Below are positions 24,781 to 54,100 of a stretch of DNA of 64,000 bases, in pieces. Source of the stretch: Antedon bifida (taxonomy: Eukaryota > Echinodermata > Crinoidea > Comatulida > Antedonidae); contig OY727095.1 in the NCBI GenBank assembly GCA_963402885.1, forward strand, positions 9,057,001 to 9,121,000. Direction: 5' to 3'. The notes below the pieces were generated by a model. The model searched no databases. It was not told the origin of the DNA and worked only from the letters and a program-made list of their open reading frames with translations. The position numbers and the translations under genes were made by a program. The stretch's first letter is position 1. The number at the start of each line of letters is the position of its first letter.

Positions 24781-27294
24781 CTACTGAGGAGGGGGTTGTG
24801 TAGGGGGAGGATATTGTTGCTGGGGTGGGTAGTACCCCGGTGGTGGTGGATACTGATATCCTTGCGGTGGTGGTTGCTGTGGATATCCTGCTGGTGGCGG
24901 TGGTTGAGGTCCTGTTGGATATGGCTGCGGTGGCGGATAGTAACCTTGTGGTGGCGGTGCCGAATAACCAGGATATGGTGGTGGTGCTGACGGTTGTGTT
25001 ACTGGTGCTGGTGCTTGCTGTGAATTAAAAAAACAACATTAAATACATTAGATACACAGTAGGCCGAACATTTTGAATGTATTTAAAATTCAGAAACCGC
25101 CTGTCATTTTAATCTTTAATCAACTTCCCCTTATATCCTATTTATTTTTTCCAAATCCAATAGCGTTGTGTGATGATCAAAAATCGTTGAGATGACGATA
25201 AAAATGCACGACGATAATACGACATAAATTATTATAATCGTCATGCCAAAAGGTGGGTTTAATTAATTATTTAACACACATAATTACAGTATGTATGTAT
25301 GATTATAAAAATTCATGCAGCAAATTGTGGACGGTGGCCAGCGCCAAAATACTGCAAGTTCAACAGTACTTAGGCCTAACTGCTGTAGGACTATAAATTC
25401 ATGACGTACGCATCATATATCTTGTTCACACAGTTAAATTCTATTGTCAATTTCGTGTCGTCGTGTATCCTCCCTGACGTCACATAAAGGATATTGAGAT
25501 TCATTGTTGAATCATGTGACCCCACTTGAATATAGAATAGAAGCAAGGTGGGCTATTGCTGTTTAGCAATGGTATAGGGCACCCGCAACTAGTAACCGGG
25601 CCACGTAAAGCGAATTACAATTCACTGGGCTTTTATACACAGGATGCGCGTTGTCGTATATTTTAATAGAATTAAAAGGCGCATCATAAAATAATGTGGT
25701 CATTGGGATTTTAAAATGTCAATCAATTTCTCACACCAGAAAATCAAACGAAAGAGGACATAATTATGTAACTTTTTGGCACTAAAACCCTCAAAACAAC
25801 AAATTATAACATACCAACGCGGACAAGGAAATACATGTTGGTATTCCGAGTTCGATGCGGTAGGCCTATGCGTATAGATAATATCTGTATTATTCGCGAA
25901 GGATAGTCGTAGCTGAGTCGTAGGCCTATGGTACTAAGCGGAACCAACCGTGATTTACAGAATAATAATCTGAACGTCAGCTTCCATCTGAATACAGTAG
26001 GCCTACAGTAAAACTATCTATTGGGGCACTCGCCCCTATGAGGGACACTTAAAAGAACATTGCGTCAAATGAATTTGGAGCGATGTTTTAAAACAATGCA
26101 TCCTCTAAAGCTGTCTACACTATCAAAATTTATGTGACAAAAAATGTGATGTGCCCATATATGGACATGATGATGTCATACCACTACCATATTTGAGCAT
26201 ACCACAACAATATTTGGGCACCTCACACTTTTTTGTCAAACTACAGTAGTTTGATAGTGTAGACAGAGCTTTACGCCTAGACACTTTGTCGGATCCCGAA
26301 ATTGTCCTCTTGAATTAATAGGGGTTCTCTTTTGAAATAACTGTTGGAAGCAAGGTCACGTAATATTTGATTGAAGTTTTGCTTTTTAAGGAACATCATT
26401 CAAATTATATAGGCCTATGAGATTATGGCATGCCAATCATAATGTTTCCATGAACCTATACATTTAGCTTACGTGGTATACATGTACAACTTCAGTTTTT
26501 GGTTTACTTGAACTTGCAACCGCTGCTCCTGCTACTGCGCCAACAGCCAACGCTCCAAGAGGAGGTCCGCGACGATGGTGGTGTCCAAAACCGCGATGAC
26601 CAAAACCTCTCTAAAATTGAGAAAATGAAAGTTACTACTTATGTCACTGGAGGTAAAAAAATAATTTATTTTTTACATCCATGCTTATGTCTACTTAAAT
26701 CGATCCGTATATCATATGCGACTTTTTTTTAATTCCATCATTCTGAGCTATATATATATTATATAATATTATACTGAAACTATATTGGACATTTTTAACT
26801 ATACGTTTTCTAATTTTTAAACGTCAAATAAAATTGTACATTCTTAATTAATCATTGATGTACATACATTTTATACTGTAAATTGGTGTTATGACATGGT
26901 TGGATAGAAATGGAATACATTTTTATTAATTATTCATACTGTAGTGAGGCCCAGGTCTAATTTTATTTATATATAAATTAATATACAGTAATGTATACAC
27001 GTAAATCCCTTTCATTACAATACCGCTTGGTAAATTGTATATTTGTTTTAGACTGTAGACTATAATCATTATTAATTAATTAACCTTTGTACGTTGATGA
27101 TCACAGAGACTTTATATAAAATAAAATGGTTTTGTAATCGTCACAACGATACTGCTGTATAAACCATATACCACCACCATGTTTACACGGAGATCCATAT
27201 TCATATCATTATCACTCATATATTAGGCTATGAAAAATAGCTAGCTTAACACAGTAGGCTAGAAGAGTCTTACCCCATGGTGTCCTCTGGGCAT
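24781..27294 (-). CDS. Small Gly/Ala + proline-rich protein, copy 2 (unrecognised family)
   Basis: Minus-strand coding exons 27274-27294, 26473-26610 and 24781-25017 join in phase 0 to 131 residues. The start MPRGHHG leads into an Arg/His/Gly region (RGFGHRGFGHHHRRG), then PPLGALAVGAVAGAAVA at about 23-39, and KTEVVHVYH at the exon 2 end. The third exon is a Pro/Tyr/Gln tail with APPPY near residue 68, a possible WW ligand. The Gly/Ala core is almost identical to copy 1, while the flanks differ (His-rich here, Arg/Val-rich there). The tail has diverged in sequence but not in composition. The function is unknown. A membrane or condensate role is possible from composition, but nothing in the sequence decides. 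Confidence 0.8.
26106..26273. mobile_element. MITE family A, complete copy
   Basis: 168 bp with terminal inverted repeats (TAAAGCTGTCTACACTATCA left; TGATAGTGTAGACAGAGCTTTA-type right). The outermost TA at both ends suits a TA target duplication as in Tc1/mariner-type MITEs. The interior has tandem words around CATATTTGGGCA. It is noncoding and lies in intron 1 of the second proline-rich gene's upstream half. Confidence 0.85.
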
Positions 27295-28882
27295 TTTGCG
27301 TTTCCTTGTTCTGTAAAATTTATTACACAAATATCCAATACTAATACTCTTGTTCGCAACAGGCTTTTCTATAATGATTCAGAATTGTTTGGGACCGTTC
27401 TGTATACTGTATTATATTGATCTGTCTGTGGACCATTCCATTATTCTATTGTGTAAACGCAACCTAATGAAGGTCATATTGATTTACGGAGACCCAGATG
27501 AGACTGCCTATTTGTGTTCGTTCACATAATATGTTTTACCAAGGCCTTACAGTAGAATCCAAGTGGAAAACTTTGGCCGCTAACAAAGAATGAACAGTTG
27601 GGGATAATTAATTCGGATTAATTTACATTAAAAAAAAACAACCTAAAACACAAAAATGTCCCCCGGCCAAGAAGATTAATCATAAAAATTAGACATAAGC
27701 AATTTTAATCAAGTTACAGGTATCCACTTTCAACAAAAACCGTTTGATGATCAGGCAATTTGTTTTTCTTGATCCAATTTTTGGTCAACTGAATAACGAT
27801 ATGTGAAATTTAAAATTGCCCTTTAAATTAACTAAACTATATTATTTAATATTATTTTAAATATTAAATTTTTTTCAGGAATAGTTTACTTAATTTTTGT
27901 TGTATTAATTTGTTCTTTTTTTTTTGTATATATATAAGTGTGTGTGTATTATTTTTCACTGTAAACTTGTTGCACATCTCATTGAGACTGTGCCTCTGAT
28001 TTAAAAGAGATAATACAAGTTCAGTTCAGTTCAGACAATACTGTATTGTCTATCTCTGTGAGATATCACGATGACGACTGGATCAATTAACTATAACAAA
28101 TATGTGCGACAGCAAAACGTCTAATAATGTTCTAACGAAATATAGTTGTCTGTCTGTAAAAGTTGTTCCTTTTCATTGTAAATTGAATATTTAAATTTAT
28201 TTAGTTATTATAACCATACTTATGTTATATACATATAAATATGTTTACATGACATGATTTTTAACTGTATTGTATTTATTTTTGATATTTTTTGTAATAA
28301 AATGTTTCTCATATTCTTCTGCACATGCTCTGTAAATTCATAGGTCATTAGCAAAAATCATCGGAAATAAATTTGACACCCAACACGACCGGTGGAAAAT
28401 TTTGAAGATTTTTGCCATAAATAATTGTCCTAGAAACTTATACATTACAGGTAAAACTAGACTGCACGTGGCATTGGTTTAAACTATTGAATTGTTTGAA
28501 CATTTTACTTTGAACTGTAGGTTTTTAACTGCAAATATCTGGCTCGGTCTTGTCTGTTAATTAGCCCCACTGCAAAGTCACAAGAAGTAGGCCTAGGCTA
28601 GCTAGCGGAGTCGGCGAGCCAACCGCACCGGTTGCTACCTGTGTAGTATTGTAACTGGTAGGGCCTGCCCCAGGCCTTGGTGTATCAACATCATTGCTAA
28701 CCTAATTAAGGGGAGAGAACTCCCTGAAGTGGTGTTGATATATAGGCTTACTATGTAATTAATTATTATAGGCCTAATATAATCTATATCCTTTCCTTCT
28801 AGGCCTAGCCTAGGCTAGGCCAACAAGATATATAATAATTAAAATGATGTAATTTTATTTTTCAATTTAGTTGACATTCAAA

Positions 28883-29478
28883 ATGGCTGGTGGTGCAATT
28901 GATGAATCAAAATTTGCCCATTACACTGGTTTGAAGCGTTTATTCAATGCTGATACAGTATTTGGCAAAAGAAATGTAAGACTAAGTGCTATAAGTTATA
29001 ACCTTTTTTAATAAAAGTACTGTAGGACTAGGCCTAGGAGATATCATGTAACATGGATATTAAATATTAATATGAAAGTCAAGCATAATATTCCAAAGTT
29101 TTTATGGTTAACTTAAATGTGCATTTAAAACATATGAATAATTTATTCATAATATGTTTTAATTGCACATTTAAATGTGCATTTAAAACATATATGAATA
29201 ATTAAATCAAAATATTACGTCTTTCTATACTTTTGGTTCAGGACATGTAAGTTATTTTTTTATTAGGCACACTATGGATCCTTTCACAACAGTATTATTA
29301 TCGTTATCAAATCTGAATTTATACTTTTATTGAGAAATATATATATATACTATATATATAACAACTAACCCTTTTCTTACAGTGTGTTGTAGCAACATAT
29401 GCAGCAACTTTTGCCATAGTTTTGTTCTTTCGCTCTCGATCTCAACGCAAAAAGGCCGCCGCCTCAACTTCATCATAA
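28883..29478 (+). CDS. ATP5MK: ATP synthase membrane subunit K (DAPIT/USMG5)
   Basis: Two coding exons, 28883-28975 and 29383-29478, give a 62-residue protein (human 58). The sequence HYTGLKRLFNADTVFGKRN then CVVATYAATFAIVLFF matches the family pattern of an amphipathic start, FTG-like turn, N-C-V-x-ATY junction and one membrane helix (about 32-47). A basic tail SRSQRKK follows. Known role: accessory subunit in the membrane sector of mitochondrial F1Fo ATP synthase, at the dimer interface, inner membrane. The start has ATGG context. A splice acceptor at 28869-28870 only 12 bases upstream implies a noncoding first exon, probably in 28.5-28.75 kb. An AATAAA lies 170 bases after the stop. The short length made this gene easy to overlook. 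Confidence 0.92.
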
Positions 29479-32009
29479 TGGACCGTTACCCATAATAGGA
29501 AATGCTAAAGGATTGTTTATTGAAAGTTTAATCTACCTGGAACATGCAGTTATCTAGAACAGTACAAATCAAATTTATAGAATGCTTGATCATTACCACG
29601 GAGACACTTGTGAACTTTACAATACTACAGATGCTTTAATTTTCAGCAATAAATTTAGAACCATTGTGATTCTTTATGAAGCTTGCTCTCTATCCTTTGT
29701 GGTTTAAATAACCTACATTATAATATTATTAGATAATAAACAGTAGTGTTGAATAAATATACAGATGTGTGTTCTTAAATAAATATGTTGATTGAAAGTC
29801 TATTTTTTATTTAATTTTGTTTCTGTATTAAATGATTTATCCCAAAGATTCCTGACTGAAATTTAAAATTCTATACATTATAAAAAATATAGTACAGGCT
29901 GAGGTATGTGACGAATAACATTGTTTAATAATACTATGTTGTACGTCATTTTCCTTGTACATGTGAAGCACTCAAAATAAGGTTCAAAATTCTGAAGTGG
30001 GAAATGAGAAAATAATAATAAGACAATCATGAAAAAGGTAATATCGCCCTCTATGTTAATATTAAAATCATAAAGCGTGTAAAATCAGTCAAGCGGTAAC
30101 TTTAAGATAGGTCGTTCGCGCGACAACTGGTGGTTTGTTTTTGTGGTGCTGGTGGTGCAGGTAAAGAAACCGTCCAGAGAAAAGAAAAACGTTATCCCTT
30201 TTTTGTTGTTAAACCAAACACGGCATAGGTTTATGTTATGTTTTAATTTGGTAAGTATTATTCGAAAGACGTATCATTTAGTTGTTGTTATTTAGTAAAC
30301 TTATCAATTTATTTCGACTATAATTTTATTACTTCTTCTTCTTCATATTTGGAGCCAACTTCATATGTGAAGACTCTGCTCCTCCAACTCTGTTTTGCTA
30401 GCTCTACTGTATTTGGTTGTGTATTATTATTCTATTTATAGTTATTCTTTTACAGAGAATTTCTATTTAGTTATTCTTTTCTATTTAGTTATTCTTTTAT
30501 TAATTTTTTTAATGTTATTATACGATATGTTAGGCCTAGCATTTGATGGGTAGTTTTTTCGATTCACTACTGAAAATGAAAGATTTATTTTTTAATCTTC
30601 GACTAAAACTTACAATTATAATAAGCAACCTTCACACTTTAGATCTAGCCCAGATCCAGCAGGTGGGTACAGAATAATATAATTACGAATAATTAAATTA
30701 GCTTTTGCTTTACGATGACCTCGAGGCCGGTTTCATCATCATGTTAATAATATTATTTATGTTTGGAGACTCGCTCTATGTTTTTGTGGATCTCAAACTA
30801 TCACATGCAATTAATTTAAGACACCAAATAAGATTTTGATACAACCAATCATCAGAACCTGAAAATAAAAATAGAATTGAATAATTTTAATTGAAAAATT
30901 ACAACAAGACGTCACTGTTTTGAATCATGCCATGCTGTTGGCTCAATACAATTATTTATTTATTCACACTCTTGCACAAGACCAGCAAATTCTGGCTTAC
31001 TGTAGGAGTGAATAACAAGTTAAATAAATGATAAAAACATCAATAAGATATACATCCTGTATTTACAATCATTATAATTTTGTGTTTAATAATTTTTGGA
31101 TGTGATCATCTGTTTTGTAATTCAATGTGTAAAAAATTCTTTTTATCAAACCAATGCATCTTTCAAAAGAAATTAGGTACATCATTATAGATTATATAAT
31201 TAGTGCATTATAGTGATCATGCTGAATATTCTTGCCATTTTATTGGTTGGTTATGTATCACATGCTATGCAATATAATTGAATCCATCCTTTATGTTTGT
31301 GGGTACATTTGCATACTAAGTTTTTTTTGTCAACATTTTGAGAATTTTGTGTGACACAGGGCTGCTGTACACATTATGTAGGATGCGCCCAATTCGGGTA
31401 TATTTCAAACGACAACTTAGTAAAGACGACACACAAAGATATGCGTTAATTTCGGTAACTCTTAATAAATACTGTCAAACAAAACAACATGGTGGTCTCC
31501 GCACGTTGTACCTCTACATAACAACCCTCTACTGTACGTCACGAGTATGGCGGCCTTAAGGGCTTCACATGTCCTACAGCACTATGCGCCCTATTTTTCA
31601 TGACCTATTGTACTGTAGCATTTGAAATTCATAGTAATACTAAATGTTTTTAATTTATGGAGTGGATAAAGTAGCTACAGTAATATCATGAGTTGAAAGA
31701 ATACCTGATTTCTCTGCCTTATTAATTATTATCCAGTTCAACTCATGAAAATATTCAACCAATTCTGGCACTCTTTATTATTTGTATTGTACTGTAATAT
31801 GGCCATTGATAATACTGTACCATCATTATAAGATTCAATATCAACTTGAATAATGAATACGGACAGATTGTTCAATGCACTTTGAATGAAATTTTATGAC
31901 CTTTTCATATTATTGCGTTATGTTTCTTAGCAACGTGATAGATGTATACTGTAGATCGAAATGGTACTTAAGGGAACCGAGTGACCAGATTACAAAAAGC
32001 CTACGCAAA
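29479..32009. other. ATP5MK 3' end and probable ANKRD55 promoter region
   Basis: No coding exon seen. A relatively GC-rich patch at 30100-30165 (GTCGTTCGCGCGACAACTGG) ends in a gcag/gtaaag donor at 30160, a candidate noncoding first exon of ANKRD55. The rest is AT-rich and featureless. Confidence 0.4.
29648..29653 (+). terminator. Polyadenylation signal AATAAA of ATP5MK
   Basis: Canonical hexamer 170 bases downstream of the ATP5MK stop, followed by further AATAAA-like words near 29751. It is the first canonical signal after the gene. Confidence 0.55.
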
Positions 32010-47907
<15,898 letters not shown>

Positions 47908-48110
47908 AAGTTTTCAAATTGGGTAAAATATATCTTTTATCCTGTTATACACTACATACAGTATTAGTAGTGTAAAAGTAAAGCCAAAAAACAACAGTGA
48001 TTGAGACTGTACCATAATATAGCTAGCCAGGCTAAAGCGCCTAGGCCTAATACTAACAGGCCTAGCTAGGCTAGAAAGACAGCGATATCATTACGAAACT
48101 TCGACAGGCA

Positions 48111-48116
48111 AATAAA
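48111..48116 (+). terminator. Polyadenylation signal AATAAA of ANKRD55
   Basis: Canonical AATAAA 204 bases after the ANKRD55 stop codon. It is the first one on this strand downstream of the gene. Confidence 0.55.
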
Positions 48117-49843
48117 ATTTATTTAGGTGTTACAGTATATAATAATATTTGTTCAAAATCATTTATTCATCAATCAAAACCAGACAAAAGCAGAGTATGC
48201 ACTTTATACATCTCATAGTTCACATCCAAGACATGCACCGCCAGCTCGGTTAAGGTTAAGTTCATCTCTTCATTTTAAAACGTTTAGGCCCTATGCCCTC
48301 TCTATCTCAAAATTCTGCATCCACTACTGTACTGTCTTCTTTATCCATGGACACTGCTTATGTCGTAGGCTGTGACCGTCCACTATGTGGTATCATTCTT
48401 GCAGTTGTAGACTTAAAGATAGACACTGTAACAATGATGGTTATCAAGTAACCAGCATTTCCTGGTTATTTTAATTTTACTTGTGGTCTGTGATTGCACT
48501 GTGTCTCGGTAGCTATTTGGCATTGTGCAGACAACCATGGCGTTTTACTGTCAGGCTCTGTAGATTCTGATGAAATTGTTTTATATTTCATACGACTTGG
48601 TAACCATCTACCATATTGTAGAACCTTGTACGATGTACCAAAAACACCAACAAGAAGCCACATGATACTGTATAATAAAATTTCACTACCTATCTTACTG
48701 AAAATTAATTTTGACTGAAATTCATCACTTAAACCATCATATGTAGTTTTCTCCTGTTGTAAACCATTCTGTTTGCAATACAGCTTGTTTTGGTGTGCAA
48801 AATGTGATTAGAATCTACTGTATGGTAAATCAAAATCTAGCTTATTGTAGAGCCTAGTATCATGAACCAAAGTCAACAACCAGCTGCCATGTGACATAGT
48901 ACTACCTGCTACTTTACTGAATATTAATATATATTTTTTACCATTTACCAAAATCAAGTGGTAAACATAAAGTTAACACCAATTCTATTATTATTCAATA
49001 TTTTACTCAGCGGCTCCTCACAAGGGCCTTAGTCTCGTAGAGCCTCTGCAACATATAAGAAATGTGTCTGTTTCAGTCCTCAAATATACAACCCATGAAT
49101 GCTGCACCACCTCCCAAATCCTTATCAACCTTATCATTGGAAATAGTCTTGGTGATGGCCCAAAATGAAGATAAAAAATAAACAACTTAGCATTGGAATA
49201 TTAAAACTATTAAGAATATAGTGGAATCAGCATTTTTTTTTATGTGAATTTACTGAGAGTCATTAGCAAAGGTAGCACTTGAAAGTCACACCTGGTAATG
49301 TGACTAAGTGATTACGATGCCAGTATAAACAAAATGTGTTCATGTGTACTTGGAAAACTATTCCAAAATGTTGGAACTTAAACCAAAGATCTCTGTTAAT
49401 CAAAAACTGGATATATTGCTTATGATGCAATAGTTTTAGAATTTTTAGAACTGTTTAATTATGTGGCCTTAATAAAGTAGTAAATAAACAAACTAGTAAG
49501 TCCTGTTAGTCAATATTTCCTATAGATTGGAAATTGCAAGGGAAGGGGCTAGAGAATACTATTAGCTTCTCTCTACTAGTATTTTTTGTGTAACAATCCG
49601 TAGATATTGCTAAAACATACCTTGAATCAAAATAGTGTTTTGCATATATTTTTAAAACAGCTCAACACCTTGATATTGTTAAATTATAAAGAAAAATGCT
49701 TAAAACTTAGAAATATATATACTCTTTAACATAAATTGAACTAAATATTTAATATAATTGAACTAAATTGTTAATATATATATTTGTGTGCAATATCAAA
49801 TATTGATGTATAAGTGACATATAATAGTTGACAAATGAGAACA

Positions 49844-49887
49844 CGTTTTTTTGTCACATAAAGTTTGATAGTGTGGGCAGAGCTTTA
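49844..49887. mobile_element. MITE family A, right-end fragment
   Basis: Only the right terminus remains (TTTTTGTCACATAAAGTTTG then ATAGTGTGGGCAGAGCTTTA). Confidence 0.7.
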
Positions 49888-50336
49888 GTTCAAGTATGTC
49901 TGGTTATAACGTAAACTATTAGTTTTAGATGTCAATTTTATGAAATTAAGATGGGTATAAAGAAGTGAAATATTTAAAGTATAGTACTGTAATAATGTTT
50001 GACCACTGTGCAATAGAACGAATTAAACCATTAATTAATAATTAACCATTTTGATGGCTAATTTTACATTTGTATGCAATCTTCTTGCATGGTTAATAGA
50101 TAAAAGATACAAGAAACTGTATTTGTCTTCGTAAAAAACAAAAAAATGTCGGTTTAAAAATCTCATTTTAGGCAACCAGAATTGTACCATCTATATTTAA
50201 AATGTATCATACAGTATTTAATGTTATTAATTGAAGGACATTTTATGATTCTACTCATCAAACGCGCTGCAGCGGCATACAATTAAATTAAATTATTTAA
50301 ATTAAAATTTATTTATTCATGGTCTCATTATCTAAG

Positions 50337-50430
50337 GCTTGGTTCCCACTTGAATATAACGCAACGTAAGCGCATTACCCACTTGCGCTGCGCGTACGCC
50401 ATTTGATGTCCCAATTGGTCAGCACACAAC
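50337..50430. mobile_element. Palindromic element family C, left-half fragment
   Basis: GCTTGGTTCCCACTTGAATA then AACGCAACGTAAGCGCATTA and a CCAATTGGTCAGC remnant; the rest is lost. Confidence 0.6.
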
Positions 50431-51139
50431 AAAATACATGTATCCCGTTATCTTAAAAAATATACACTGCCTACAAAAATCGAACAATGCCACTTATCAT
50501 ATATGGTCAATATTGGTATAATAGGCAAACTAAAACAGGTTTCTATGTTCCTAACGTGACCAAGGTACGAGCTATATCAGATATACAGGTCCAGTATCTA
50601 AACAAACCAATGTCTCTTGTTAGAAATATCCCAATGCCTGTTTATCATTCCCAGAATTATATACCCTGGTTGGATGTACCCCTCTCGCTTTAATTTTCAA
50701 GGACCGGGTGTCATCATCCGGCCTTGTGATGCATTAACTTATGCATGCGATATTTAAACTCCGCCCCTTATCTAATATAATTATGACGAGTAATTATGAC
50801 TGGTAGAGTTATATCGAGATATGGTTGTTCGATGAAGCGTGTCGCATTTGTCGATTTGATTCAGTGATCTACAATACATCGGTTATATAGTGGGAGTTTA
50901 TCGCTACGTAATTATTACTACACGGCACTACATTGTTGTTTTTAGTTGAAATCGATTATAACATGTATTGTCGTTGTTGAAGGGCAACAATCGTGGTTAT
51001 ACGCATCAATACTGTCACACTGCTAAAAACACAGAGGCGTGAGGAGCAGCGTTATTACTATTAGTATACTGAAGTTGAAGTTTAAAGTCTTCGGAAACTC
51101 TCTTTCCCTTTTCTGTCACGTGTGTTAGACCCATTCGAT

Positions 51140-54100
51140 ATGGACGCATTACCAACACCTACAAGGGTAGTAGAGGCCAAGTTGGCAACGTCCGACAAGG
51201 ATAAAGTTAAACTTAGTCCAACTCAAGAAAAGATATTGGAGTCCAACTTTAAGCAAAGTAAGAATGTTGATGATATAATGTTGGAGATTATAGCGGCAGA
51301 AGCTGGTTTGAGTGTGAAAGATACAGAGGTGAGTACCGTGTACCATTTCTTATTACATCCGATACCGTATGGACGTTTTACCATACATGTCAGTAATTAA
51401 TCAATTAATTAATCAATTAGTAACAGAAGAACTTGTAGTAGAATCAGATAATAATACATATTATAGTAGTATGAGTATCATAGAAAAGTGCTGGCGATTG
51501 GTAATGTATTACTGTAGTTATATGTATTTTATAATTAGACCTTAAGTTGGGTTTTGAAAACTATCATAGTGGCCTAATAATACTATTTAGACCTAGTGAT
51601 GGTGGCTAGATTATATCATACACAATATACTATTGTGTATCTACATAGGCCAACAGAAAAGGCAAATACTGTATAATGTACACGTTGCTGTTTATGGTGT
51701 TTATGACTAATAAACAACTTCAGTTATTTGGTTTTAAACTTCACTATTTGTATAATTCATATAAGTGCGTTTCGGTTAATCCTTGAAGAATAGAATATAT
51801 TAGAACACTATTAAATTCATATACCGCACATCTAAATCCAATCTTGTCAAGTCCACCACACAACAATAAATATTAAAATTAGCATCAATAATAGATGATA
51901 ATCTCATTATAGTACATGCTTCTAATGCAATGTACATGCATTATGAACCATATTATAATTACTGTTAATGGCTGATCAGAGGGCTATGCTGCCCTAGATG
52001 ATAAAATTACCAGCTGTAGAAAACATCCCACTGTGACTGTGGACTTTAAACGTGAACAAGGAGGTAAATTAACTCCATCATGATTGTGAACAAGCAGCCA
52101 CGATGTTTCAAATGCGTTGTAATAATAATGCAATGTTTAAATCAACTTATACTCGTATCAGATTTACAATTATGTTCTCAATAGCCTGTAGATAATGCAA
52201 TAGTGATTTAAATAAAGTGTAATGACCTTTCTTAGAGAACAAATCTTTTACTCGAAAAAGAAGTTCGTACGTTTATCTGAGATGAAGTCTTCAAGGAAAG
52301 TAATTTACAGTAAAGTATGGACGTCTAATGTCTTCATTCAGGATGACGTCTTCGTAAAGACGTCCCTGGTCTTATTTGAGGTGACGTCTTTGTAAAGACA
52401 TCCCTGGTTTATTTGAGATGACGTCTTCGTAAAGACGTCAGTGGTCTTCATTTGAGATGACGTCTTCGTAAAGAGGTCCCTTAGATACAGTCCTTACTCT
52501 CCAGATGAAATATTCATGCTTTACGTTTACAAAAGAGATGGCGTCCTCGTGAAGACGTCCATGAAACTTACACACAAAAAATACGTCTTCGTAAAGAGGC
52601 CCATGGCCGTTAAGTTTCCAGGAGATATTTCCTCCATTTAATTTAAACTCTTTGAAATAAGACCATGGGCGTCTTTTCGAAACCGACTTTTTTTTTATAG
52701 TAGTCCATATAAACCTTTACTCAATATACTTTCCTTTCAATATATTATTTACTGTTAGCAGTCTGCTTTTAGCATGATTGTTATTGATTAATAGAGTTAT
52801 TATAGGTCATTTCATAATTAACTAACCTCTTCCCATAATTTACTGTCATTTCTCTAATATTTTAAAATAGATCTGTAAAATGTCAATTGACCTTTTGAAA
52901 CGGCTTGTTAGAGGTTTGTTGTTTAGAGGTCTAATGAATTAACTAGTTTTCAAATAGAAGCATCGCAATTAGGCTGAAATCGATGTAAAATTAGTACGAA
53001 TTGAGACTGAAATAGGCCTACATTTGTTTAAATGAATTGTGATGTACTATCAATTTTTTAAGAATTGGAAACTATTTAAAGTCATTTGTGTAATACATTT
53101 GTATTCTACCTCGACCTTTTTATTCTATTTTGTATTAATACAACAATATTTCGAATACATAATAAAGTGGTGTTTATTTTTAAGAAGAACGATGAGAAAA
53201 GTTTCGCTCAGATCTGAATCATACTCGGAAATGACAAAGCATGTCCAGTAGTTTGTTAACCTTGGGTAATAATAAAATAAGTCCAGAGTTTCGGTCCCAA
53301 GACACAAGTCAAAAACATATGTTTTAATGTTAATAATTCTGAATTATAATTGCCCTGTTTCTTTGACCCTCGGAGTTTGTCGAACATCTATGCAAACAGC
53401 GCGACCATAGTGATGTAGTGTTTGCTTGAAGTTGTTTAAATATGGTGTGATCGATATACCTAAAGCTGTCTACACTATCAAACTTTATGTGACAAACACA
53501 TGTGATATGCCCATATGTGGACATGATGATGTCCTATCACTACCATATTTAAGCATATCACTACCATATTTGGCACATCAGATTTGTCAAACTAGTTTGA
53601 TAGTGTACAGAGCTTTATGGTGTGGGCCTTGTATTAATTGATGAAGGCTAGCATTCGTCGGAAACGTTAATACGACAGATATTTCAATTCGGATACGTTG
53701 AGCACGATACGTTTTGAGTCATTCCACTGTTTTAGCAGTAAAGCAGATTTTAATTTGAAAGCCTACTGTTTACAAAAATATACTGACGTATTATAGGCCT
53801 ACGTTCATAATAATTAGTTAGAAACAACGGTCGTACTAGGTCTACAGGTTGTATGCAGATGCTCAATGATGAATTAATTGTGATGACGTTCGGGATGCTT
53901 TTACATTTAATAAAGTAAAGGGTACTCCTTGATTTGTAATTAACAAATCCAAATTCAAAATGCATTTGACTGCATTGACAAAATTAACTGTAATACTAAA
54001 CATTAAAAAAACAGACTTGAGGTATGAAAGTCTAAGGTGCACAACAGTCATCACTGCCCCGTCTCCCCTGCTTCGATTCCAGTCACCGACACGTAGGCCT

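Larger units (their letters stand above)
47908..51139. other. ANKRD55 3' UTR and HOPX upstream region
   Basis: No coding exon seen. Contains the ANKRD55 poly(A) signal, a MITE A fragment (49844) and a family C fragment (50337). The last 350 bases before the HOPX ATG are less AT-rich and probably hold its promoter and 5' UTR; no TATA box is obvious. Confidence 0.4.

Noticed and set aside
24796-25028. Trp-rich and Val-rich plus-strand open frames
   Set aside because: They are antisense shadows of the proline-rich third exon of the minus-strand gene.
48466-48718. Opposing 65- and 74-codon frames downstream of ANKRD55
   Set aside because: No homology, no splice sites and overlap with each other; more likely 3' flanking sequence.
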